Below are positions 1 to 5,159 of a stretch of 6,134 nucleotides of DNA, one piece after another (position 1 is the first letter of the stretch; every line of letters begins with the position of its first letter). Where the stretch lies: NCBI GenBank assembly GCA_030731685.1, contig JANQTO010000125.1, forward strand, positions 1 to 6,134. Reading direction: 5' to 3'. The notes below the pieces were generated by a model. The model did not search any database. It saw nothing but the letters and a program-made list of their open reading frames with translations, and was not told where the DNA came from. This DNA is from Nonlabens sp. GTDB lineage: Bacteria; Bacteroidota; Bacteroidia; Flavobacteriales; Flavobacteriaceae. A program made the translations under genes and the position numbers.

Positions 1-631
1 GCTGCACGAGCGTTCCTTCGCTTATTAATGCCTCTGTAAGAACACCACTAAAAGGTGCCGTAATGCGGAACTTTCCTAAACGACCTTCTAGATTTTTGAT
101 GTTGTAATAGGTTGCGTAAATGTTACGAGCTGTAATGAAATACTTTTCTTTTTCAGTTTTAGGAGTCGGTAACGCTGGCGTGCTTCCATTTATAGAAAAA
201 TTATCTAAGTAACGTTGCCATTGCTGGTAGGATTCTGGATAGTCGAATCGTAGGTCCGGCATTAACGTCGCTATCTGGTTATTCAAACCACTACGTGCTG
301 ACTGAACCTGGGCATAGAACTCGCTATTATTAAGAATAAGAATGGTTTCACCTGCGCTGTATGCCTGACCTTTTTTAAACAATTTACCGGCTGGGGTAAA
401 AACTCCAGTTACTTCACTGAAAAGAGCTATACGTCTGGTAGCTGTTAAATTACCACTGGCATCGATAATTATAGGAATTGTACCATTAGTAAGTGTATCT
501 ACCTGAATGGTTTTCACCTCTTTTTTAAGTACTGGCTTTGCTGTTTTTTTACTATTGAACAGCTTATTTGCATAAAATGCGGCACCCACCAAAATCAAAA
601 CGGCGAGCACAATTAAAATTACTTTGCGCAT
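1..631 (-). CDS. RND efflux periplasmic adaptor subunit (HlyD/MFP family), N-terminal part
   Basis: This gene begins at ATG 631-629 and stays open to the left edge, so 210 residues are visible and the C-terminus is missing. Residues 4-21 form a hydrophobic N-terminal segment (MRKVILIVLAVLILVGAAFY), a membrane anchor or uncleaved signal. Residues about 67-101 resemble the first half of a biotinyl/lipoyl-like domain (SEVTGVFTPAGKLFKKGQ, then GETILILNN). Residues about 103-188 would be the alpha-hairpin insert, containing MPDLRFDYPE and a proline-rich turn (TPALPTPK). Residues 189-210 (KFRITAPFSGVLTEALISEG) resume the second lipoyl half. That order is typical of membrane fusion proteins that bridge an inner-membrane RND pump to an outer-membrane channel. 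The pump genes would be expected further left, outside the window. The substrate cannot be inferred. The gene lies 79 bp downstream of the ABC-F gene on the same strand and could be cotranscribed or have its own weak promoter. Confidence 0.85.
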   Translation of the reverse strand, partial: MRKVILIVLAVLILVGAAFYANKLFNSKKTAKPVLKKEVKTIQVDTLTNGTIPIIIDASGNLTATRRIALFSEVTGVFTPAGKLFKKGQAYSAGETILILNNSEFYAQVQSARSGLNNQIATLMPDLRFDYPESYQQWQRYLDNFSINGSTPALPTPKTEKEKYFITARNIYATYYNIKNLEGRLGKFRITAPFSGVLTEALISEGTLVQ

Positions 632-637
632 GCTTTT

Positions 638-673
638 GTATAAGGGGTTAAAACTAGCAATAATACCTTATAC
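638..673. promoter_or_regulatory. Inverted repeat upstream of the efflux adaptor gene
   Basis: GTATAAGG at 638-645 is mirrored exactly by CCTTATAC at 666-673 with a 20-bp spacer, directly upstream of the adaptor start at 631. A further ATAAGG lies at 702-707. On the minus strand the spacer contains TAGTTTTA, one base off the Bacteroidota -7 consensus TAnnTTTG, without a convincing -33 TTG. The arrangement fits an operator around a weak promoter, but 8-bp arms in AT-rich DNA can arise by chance. I see no T-rich terminator hairpin for the ABC-F gene in the 632-710 gap. Confidence 0.25.
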
Positions 674-710
674 CTTTTTCATTTAATGCGTTAAGAAAAT
701 CATAAGGTGA

Positions 711-2642
711 TTAGTTAAATTGCTCTAACTCTTCAGATACGACTTCCCACTTTTGCATCCACTCGTCAAGCTCTGTTTTTTTCTTTTCATACTTCTTGAA
801 AAAATCTGGCTTTGAGACGGTAGCGTCGTAATCCGTTTTCAAATCCACATCCATCGATAAGATTTCACGTTCCAGTCTATTAATTTCTGACTCGGCTTTT
901 GAAAGCCTGTTGTTGATGCTTTTTAATTTTTTCTGATCATCATAAGAACGTTTTTGTAGCTCTTGTTTATCCTGCTTTCGCGAAAGCGTATCCTCTACAT
1001 TCACAGTGCTCTTTTCAATCTCTCGCATGTCGCGTGCCTTGCGCTGTTCTAGATAGAAATTAATATCACCTAAGTGCATGTTTAGCTTGTGGTCGCGAAA
1101 TTCATAAACTACGTCCGTAAGTCCTTGTAAAAATTCCCTGTCGTGAGAAACTACAATGAGTGTTCCGTCAAATTTTACCAGAGCAGCCTTGAGTACATTT
1201 TTAGATTGTATGTCCAAGTGGTTTGTAGGCTCATCCATAATGAGCACGTTAAATGGTTGCAAAAGCAATTTACAAAGTGCCAGCCTGTTGCGCTCGCCAC
1301 CGCTAAGAACCTTTACTTTCTTCTCTGCCTCATCACCGCGGAATAGAAACGAACCTAACATATCGCGTACTTTGGTCCTGTTTGTATCGTCTGCCGCATC
1401 TATCATGGTGTCCAGAACGGTTTTCTCACCGTCTAGATATTCTGCCTGATTCTGTGCAAAATATCCTAGCTTAACGTTGTGACCTAGTTTTACCTCACCT
1501 TTTGCATCGTCTATATCGCCTACAATAATTTTAGCAAGGGTAGATTTTCCCATACCATTCTGCCCTACAAAAGCGACGCGTACACCTCTTTCGATAATAA
1601 GGTCTACCTCGCTCAGTACTTTTTTATGACCGTAGTCCTTGCTTACTTTTTCTAAATCCAAGACAATTTTACCCGGCTGTATGGACTTAGAGAAATTGAT
1701 GTTCATCGCAGCATTATCTGTCTGGTCCACTTCTACCATTTCCATGCGGTCCAGTTTCTTAATAAGCGACTGCGCCATAGTTGCCTTACTTGCCTTTGCA
1801 CGGAATTTTTCTATAAGCTTTTCTGTTCGTTCAATCTCCTTTTGCTGATTCTTAAACGTTGCCTCTTGCTGCTCCCTAAGTTCTGCACGTAATGCTAGGA
1901 ACTGAGAATACGGTTTAGGATAATCATAAATGCGTCCCAAACTTATTTCTATAGTTCTGTTTGTAACGTTATCTAAAAACATTTTATCGTGACTCACAAT
2001 CACCACAGCGCCAGGATAGGTCTGTAAAAAAGTCTCTAACCACAAAATAGACTCAATGTCTAAGTGGTTTGTAGGTTCATCGAGCAGTAATATATCGTGT
2101 TTTTCAAGTAAGAGTTTTGCAAGCTCAATGCGCATGCGCCAGCCACCCGAAAGCTCGTCAGTAAGCATATCAAATTGCTCTGGCTTGAAGGCAAGACCTT
2201 TGAGTATTTTTTCTGTTTCCCCTTTATACTGGTAACCGCCCACGATTTCATACTCATGGGTAATGTCACTCAATGTATTTATGAGCTCCCCATAAGATTC
2301 TGACTCATAGTCTGTGCGGGTAACTAACTGGTGGTTTATTTCTTCTATCTGGGATTCTATGGATCTCGCTTTCGCGAAAGCGGTATATGCCTCTTCTAAA
2401 ACAGTTCGTCCTGCCTCAAAATCTATATCCTGACGTAAAAAGCCTATGGTAGTTCCCTTTTCAATAGCAAGCTGCCCCTGGTCATACTCGATATCTCCAG
2501 CTATAACCTTTAACATGGTAGATTTTCCCGCACCATTTTTACCTATAAGCCCTACACGATTTCCCGCATTAAGTCTAAAAGTAATCTCTTCAAATAATGG
2601 CTCGCCGCCAAAACTCACATGTAAATCGTGTATGTTAAGCAT
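711..2642 (-). CDS. ABC-F family ATP-binding protein
   Basis: This is a complete 643-residue soluble protein with two ATP-binding cassettes and no membrane segments, the ABC-F layout. Cassette 1 has Walker A GKNGAGKST (34-42), signature LSGGW (164-168), Walker B with DEPTNHLD (188-195) and switch histidine VSHD (216-219). A charged linker with coiled-coil character (about 250-305) leads to cassette 2: Walker A GQNGMGKST (360-368), LSGGE (446-450), DEPTNHLD (470-477) and VSHD (498-501). A lysine/glutamate-rich coiled coil (about 566-640) ends the protein, as in Uup-like members. All catalytic motifs look intact. ABC-F proteins generally bind ribosomes to relieve stalled translation or protect against antibiotics; the exact subgroup cannot be assigned by eye. 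ATG 2642 is preferred over an in-frame TTG at 2672 because MLNIHDLHVSFGG is a typical ABC-F start and the likely promoter lies between the two. Two copies of a 15-bp palindromic repeat are embedded, encoding residues 88-92 and 552-557. Confidence 0.95.
   Translation of the reverse strand: MLNIHDLHVSFGGEPLFEEITFRLNAGNRVGLIGKNGAGKSTMLKVIAGDIEYDQGQLAIEKGTTIGFLRQDIDFEAGRTVLEEAYTAFAKARSIESQIEEINHQLVTRTDYESESYGELINTLSDITHEYEIVGGYQYKGETEKILKGLAFKPEQFDMLTDELSGGWRMRIELAKLLLEKHDILLLDEPTNHLDIESILWLETFLQTYPGAVVIVSHDKMFLDNVTNRTIEISLGRIYDYPKPYSQFLALRAELREQQEATFKNQQKEIERTEKLIEKFRAKASKATMAQSLIKKLDRMEMVEVDQTDNAAMNINFSKSIQPGKIVLDLEKVSKDYGHKKVLSEVDLIIERGVRVAFVGQNGMGKSTLAKIIVGDIDDAKGEVKLGHNVKLGYFAQNQAEYLDGEKTVLDTMIDAADDTNRTKVRDMLGSFLFRGDEAEKKVKVLSGGERNRLALCKLLLQPFNVLIMDEPTNHLDIQSKNVLKAALVKFDGTLIVVSHDREFLQGLTDVVYEFRDHKLNMHLGDINFYLEQRKARDMREIEKSTVNVEDTLSRKQDKQELQKRSYDDQKKLKSINNRLSKAESEINRLEREILSMDVDLKTDYDATVSKPDFFKKYEKKKTELDEWMQKWEVVSEELEQFN
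974..988. repeat. Palindromic repeat GCTTTCGCGAAAGCG, copy 1
   Basis: Positions 974-987 are a perfect 14-bp palindrome and the shared 15-mer extends to 988. The same 15 bases in the same orientation occur at 2368-2382. This copy lies in the ABC-F coding sequence and reads T-L-S-R-K-Q (residues 552-557) in the linker before the C-terminal coiled coil. It is GC-rich compared with its surroundings. Confidence 0.75.
2367..2382. repeat. Palindromic repeat CGCTTTCGCGAAAGCG, copy 2
   Basis: This is a perfect 16-bp palindrome that shares 15 bases (2368-2382) with the copy at 974-988. Here it is read one base out of phase with the other copy and encodes A-F-A-K-A at residues 88-92 of the ABC-F protein, after the Q-loop of cassette 1 in a variable helical region. 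Identical DNA giving different peptides suggests conservation or spread at the nucleotide level. Confidence 0.75.
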
Positions 2643-2651
2643 AGTGTTTGA

Positions 2652-2667
2652 TATCTTTGCAAAGATG
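2652..2667. promoter_or_regulatory. Palindromic, apparently bidirectional -7 promoter element
   Basis: ATCTTTGCAAAGAT at 2653-2666 is a perfect 14-bp palindrome between the divergent ABC-F and DUF983 genes. On the plus strand TATCTTTG (2652-2659) matches the Bacteroidota -7 consensus TAnnTTTG exactly and would start transcription about 30 bases before the DUF983 ATG at 2699; no clear -33 TTG is visible. On the minus strand CATCTTTG (2667-2660) has one mismatch and a TTTA (2690-2687) about 19 bp upstream, giving a leader of roughly a dozen bases before the ABC-F ATG at 2642. The consensus is established; start sites are inferred. Confidence 0.55.
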
Positions 2668-2698
2668 CGCAACTAGGCACGAACTCTAAAGCTTTACC

Positions 2699-3079
2699 AT
2701 GCTAAAAGGAACAAAATTATACAGTATTTTCACGGGAACTTGTCCTGTGTGCCAAAGCGAATCCATGTATGTGAGCAGCAATCTCTACAACCCTAGTGAA
2801 ACGCAAAAAATGCATGAACGTTGTGGCAATTGCGGTACTAAATATAAGATTGAGCCCAGCTTTTTCTACGGTGCAATGTATGTGAGCTATGGACTAGGTG
2901 TTGCGATGGGAATCGCAACGTACATTATCGCAGCATTTCTCTTTAATCTAGACCGGCTTACCATATTTTTCCTGATTATGGGCGTTATTGTGTTTTCGCT
3001 ACCAGTGGTAATTAGGCTTTCAAGAAACATATGGATTAATATGTTTATGGACTACGACCCGGCTAAAGCTAGGAAGTAG
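2699..3079 (+). CDS. DUF983 family small membrane protein
   Basis: This 126-residue protein fits the DUF983 family in length and layout. An N-terminal cytosolic-looking part has two cysteine pairs, CPVC (15-18) and CGNC (42-45), which could form a zinc ribbon. The motif EPSFFYGAMYVSYG (52-65) then leads into two hydrophobic segments, about 58-82 and 88-107, followed by a short tail ending DYDPAKARK. The biochemical role of the family is not known to me, so none is assigned. ATG 2699 is the natural start: it follows a good promoter element by about 40 bases, and no Shine-Dalgarno sequence is visible, which is normal for this phylum. The gene diverges from ABC-F and converges on the oxidoreductase, overlapping its 3' end by 11 bp. 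Confidence 0.85.
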   Translation: MLKGTKLYSIFTGTCPVCQSESMYVSSNLYNPSETQKMHERCGNCGTKYKIEPSFFYGAMYVSYGLGVAMGIATYIIAAFLFNLDRLTIFFLIMGVIVFSLPVVIRLSRNIWINMFMDYDPAKARK

Positions 3080-3083
3080 CTTT
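3065..3083. terminator. Stem-loop formed by the two overlapping convergent stop codons
   Basis: AAAGCTA (3065-3071) pairs perfectly with TAGCTTT (3077-3083) around a 5-base loop GGAAG. The right arm contains the TAG stop of the DUF983 gene (3077-3079), and the left arm contains the stop of the oxidoreductase on the other strand (3071-3069). Only about three T residues end either arm, so it is at best a weak bidirectional terminator. It is the only candidate at this junction. Confidence 0.4.
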
Positions 3084-4118
3084 GTACCTATTACAATCTA
3101 TCTCGCTATCTAACGGGACATCATTATATATATTTTCATAGAGTTGTGTTGCAGCCCATGGTGCTAGCAGTACGGCCCTACTGCCCATACCGTTAAAGAT
3201 ATAGTGCCTTTTATGTTTGCAAGTCGTACCTACAAATGGTCTACGGTCTTGCGTCGTAGGTCGTATACCTACTTTGTGCTCAACAATTTCATAAGACACT
3301 TTCAGGAAAGTTTCCAGTCTAGAGGTTAGATAATCCAATGCATTTGAGGTTGGCTCGTTTGTCATGTCATCTCTGTCATACGTGGCACCTACCCAAAACA
3401 AATCGTCTTTATAGTGCATTAAAAAAACCGAAGACTTTATAATGTAATCCAGCCTCAAATCGGCAATTCTCACGATAAGCAACTCGCCTTTATTGCCTTG
3501 TAAAGGTAAATGGTGATAGTATGGATTATCGCGCATTGCAAAACCTTCAGCAAAAATGACATGCTTTGCTTTCATATCCTTATAAACAACATGGTCTGCA
3601 AAAACTTCTAGAGATTCATGATCAAAGGTCTCTTGAACAAACGCATCAGAAGACTTTAGATAATCAATTGTTGCTTCCATATAAAGCACCGTATCACACC
3701 ATCCCGTGTGGTTTACTTTACCAAAACCATACGGAGCAAAAATAGCATCCTCACCCAAATCATTGAAAACTTCAGGATGCATAAATGCACTTAAATCTTC
3801 ACGCAGGGCTTTGCGCTTCCATGTTTTGACTTCGTTATCATCATGTAAGCGGCGCAATATTGGTAAATCATGTAAAAGGGTAAAACCTAACCGGCGTTCA
3901 ATACTCTTATAAAAAGGCAACATGATGTCTAGCTGTTCTTGTGCTTTCCAAACAGGCGTAAAACGTTTTAATACCGTAGGGTTATAAACACCAGCAGCAA
4001 CACTAGATGATGCATTATATTGATTGCTTATCATTGCTACAGACTTTCCCTGCAACAACCATTTCCAAGCGAGCGCACAACCTGCAATTCCAGAACCAAC
4101 AATGATGACATCTTTCAT
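3069..4118 (-). CDS. FAD-dependent oxidoreductase, DAO (DadA/ThiO-like) family
   Basis: This is a complete 349-residue flavoprotein. The N-terminus VIIVGSGIAGCALAW carries the dinucleotide-binding motif GxGxxG (residues 8-13). Next come ASSSVAAGVYNP (36-47), the loop usually seen after the second strand in DAO proteins, and near the C-terminus GIRPTTQDRRPFVG (284-297) and NGMGSRAVLLAPWAA (309-323), which match the FAD-binding end of glycine oxidase/MnmC-like enzymes. No signal peptide or membrane segment is visible, so it is probably cytosolic. Members oxidise amines or amino acids; the substrate is not predictable here. One oddity is that the acidic residue normally ending strand 2 (FAD ribose contact) seems replaced by S-N (31-32). 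ATG 4118 is chosen over an in-frame TTG at 4145 because GxGxxG should lie near the N-terminus and the promoter lies between them. It follows gldN on the same strand, but a terminator and its own promoter separate them. Confidence 0.85.
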   Translation of the reverse strand: MKDVIIVGSGIAGCALAWKWLLQGKSVAMISNQYNASSSVAAGVYNPTVLKRFTPVWKAQEQLDIMLPFYKSIERRLGFTLLHDLPILRRLHDDNEVKTWKRKALREDLSAFMHPEVFNDLGEDAIFAPYGFGKVNHTGWCDTVLYMEATIDYLKSSDAFVQETFDHESLEVFADHVVYKDMKAKHVIFAEGFAMRDNPYYHHLPLQGNKGELLIVRIADLRLDYIIKSSVFLMHYKDDLFWVGATYDRDDMTNEPTSNALDYLTSRLETFLKVSYEIVEHKVGIRPTTQDRRPFVGTTCKHKRHYIFNGMGSRAVLLAPWAATQLYENIYNDVPLDSEIDCNRYKATS

Positions 4119-4123
4119 ATGTA

Positions 4124-4156
4124 CAAAGGTACATCTAGAATACAACGCGGCACAAA
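4124..4156 (-). promoter_or_regulatory. Bacteroidota-type promoter of the oxidoreductase gene
   Basis: On the minus strand TACCTTTG (4131-4124) matches TAnnTTTG exactly, and TTTG (4156-4153) lies 21 bp upstream as a -33 element. Only five bases separate the -7 element from the ATG at 4118, so the transcript would be leaderless or nearly so. The -7 element sits inside a dyad, ATGTAC (4119-4124) and GTACAT (4129-4134), which could be an operator. The -33 element coincides with the T-tract of the gld terminator. Confidence 0.55.
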
Positions 4157-4185
4157 AAAAACGCTCCCGTTAAAGGAGCGTTTTT
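4157..4185 (-). terminator. Rho-independent terminator of the gld operon
   Basis: An 11-bp perfect stem, AAAAACGCTCC (4157-4167) paired with GGAGCGTTTTT (4175-4185), encloses a 7-base loop. Read on the minus strand, 20 bases past the gldN stop, the hairpin is followed by a run of eight T residues (4161-4154), a strong intrinsic terminator. The plus-strand side also ends in five T residues, so it could work in both directions. Confidence 0.9.
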
Positions 4186-4205
4186 ATAATTTATGTACGA
4201 ATCTA

Positions 4206-5135
4206 CTAGTAGTTCCACATATCAATTTCGAAATTTCTAATTGTTTCTTTTAGTCTCTCTGATTCCAACAGTTGCATCATAGAGTTATCAGCAATATAGC
4301 GCTCTATCTCTCTGTCGCCTTGTACGTTATCCATTTTGTAAATCAAAGCATTGAAACGTCTTGAATTAAGAATGTGGTCAAAGGAAATAGGACGTGCAGA
4401 GTTCAAGGTATTGAACGCTTTGGCACCATGAAGTATATCACGTACATCTGGATAGTAAATCCAGAAAAGCTCGATTCCTTCCTCAGCATCTATAAAGTTT
4501 GCGTCTGGAGTAACCGGAGCAATACCTATAAGACGATAACGCATTTCACTCTGACGTGTATCAAAGTACCATACACCTCTAATGTGGTATTCTGCAACAT
4601 TGTCTGCACCGATAGTAACCGTATTTACATACTGGTCAAAATCTGGTATATTGTAGAACGTATCAACATCGAGTGGACGCACATTCGGGTCTAGAATAAT
4701 TCCAGCATCATTCAGTACGTTAAGTCCTGCTTGACTAATCTCCTGACTTTGTAAGGAAGTTTCGATGTCCTTGAATTCCTTCTTAATATTAAAATATGAA
4801 TCACCGTAAAGAGGCACAGTTCCTGTTCTAACTGCATCAGTTAAAACATGAAATAAAGACCTTCTATCTTTACCCACATAGTTTGTGTCTACAGGATAAT
4901 ACAACGGAAAGTTTACACGTTCGTCAAGGTCGATTTTCTCCCACGTTGTACGCTGCCACAAAATATCACGGTCGTTAACATAACCATAATCAAGTGGAGT
5001 GTCGTTATCGTTTTCCAACTGTTGTACCGTTTTAGTACCAATATCCTCTGGACTCTTTGCATTCAGGATGTTGTTCTGAGCACATGCAGCGCCAGAAATC
5101 ATCAATCCAAGTACAAAAACTAATAGCTTATTCAT
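4206..5135 (-). CDS. gldN: Gliding motility / type IX secretion protein GldN
   Basis: This complete 309-residue protein is recognised as GldN (PorN in Porphyromonas), which with the lipoprotein GldK/PorK forms the periplasmic ring attached to the outer membrane in the type IX secretion system. It is needed for export of proteins with C-terminal sorting domains and for gliding. Residues 1-19 are a signal peptide, MNKLLVFVLGLMISGAACA, with an AxA-type cleavage before QNN. C18 is preceded by G-A-A, which is a poor lipobox, so a soluble periplasmic form is favoured. The mature part has typical family stretches such as DILWQRTTWEKIDLDERVNF and GIELFWIYYPDVRDILHGAK. The start is ATG 5135; a TTG two codons upstream is in frame but less likely. 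It lies 24 bp after the gldM stop, clearly in the same operon, and is the last gene before the terminator. Confidence 0.93.
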   Translation of the reverse strand: MNKLLVFVLGLMISGAACAQNNILNAKSPEDIGTKTVQQLENDNDTPLDYGYVNDRDILWQRTTWEKIDLDERVNFPLYYPVDTNYVGKDRRSLFHVLTDAVRTGTVPLYGDSYFNIKKEFKDIETSLQSQEISQAGLNVLNDAGIILDPNVRPLDVDTFYNIPDFDQYVNTVTIGADNVAEYHIRGVWYFDTRQSEMRYRLIGIAPVTPDANFIDAEEGIELFWIYYPDVRDILHGAKAFNTLNSARPISFDHILNSRRFNALIYKMDNVQGDREIERYIADNSMMQLLESERLKETIRNFEIDMWNY

Positions 5136-5159
5136 ATTCAATTACTTAATTAATTTGTT

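Noticed and set aside
1093..1098. TCGCGA at 1093-1098 as a third copy of the palindromic word
   Set aside because: Only the 6-bp core matches; the flanks do not extend the palindrome.
1156..1449. Open frame on the plus strand opposite the ABC-F gene
   Set aside because: It lies entirely antisense to conserved ATPase coding sequence, has low-complexity composition and no recognisable domain or promoter.
1211..2080. Near-identical stretches around 1211-1235 and 2056-2080 on the plus strand
   Set aside because: They encode the repeated DEPTNHLD Walker B region of the two ABC cassettes, so this is the internal domain duplication of ABC-F proteins and not a separate repeat.
2643..2672. TTG at 2672 as the ABC-F start, adding ten residues
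   Set aside because: The extension overlaps the likely promoter, is not typical of the family, and ATG 2642 gives the usual N-terminus.
4020..4253. Plus-strand open frame spanning the oxidoreductase start and the gld terminator
   Set aside because: It crosses a strong terminator hairpin and two genes on the other strand, with no promoter or protein-like features.
4374..4694. 106-codon open frame on the plus strand opposite gldN
   Set aside because: It is antisense to a well-recognised gldN and its translation resembles no family I know; a shadow frame.
5079..5084. Cys18 of GldN as a lipoprotein attachment site
   Set aside because: The preceding G-A-A lacks the usual Leu-type residue at -3, and an AxA signal peptidase I site follows immediately; GldK is the lipoprotein of the pair.
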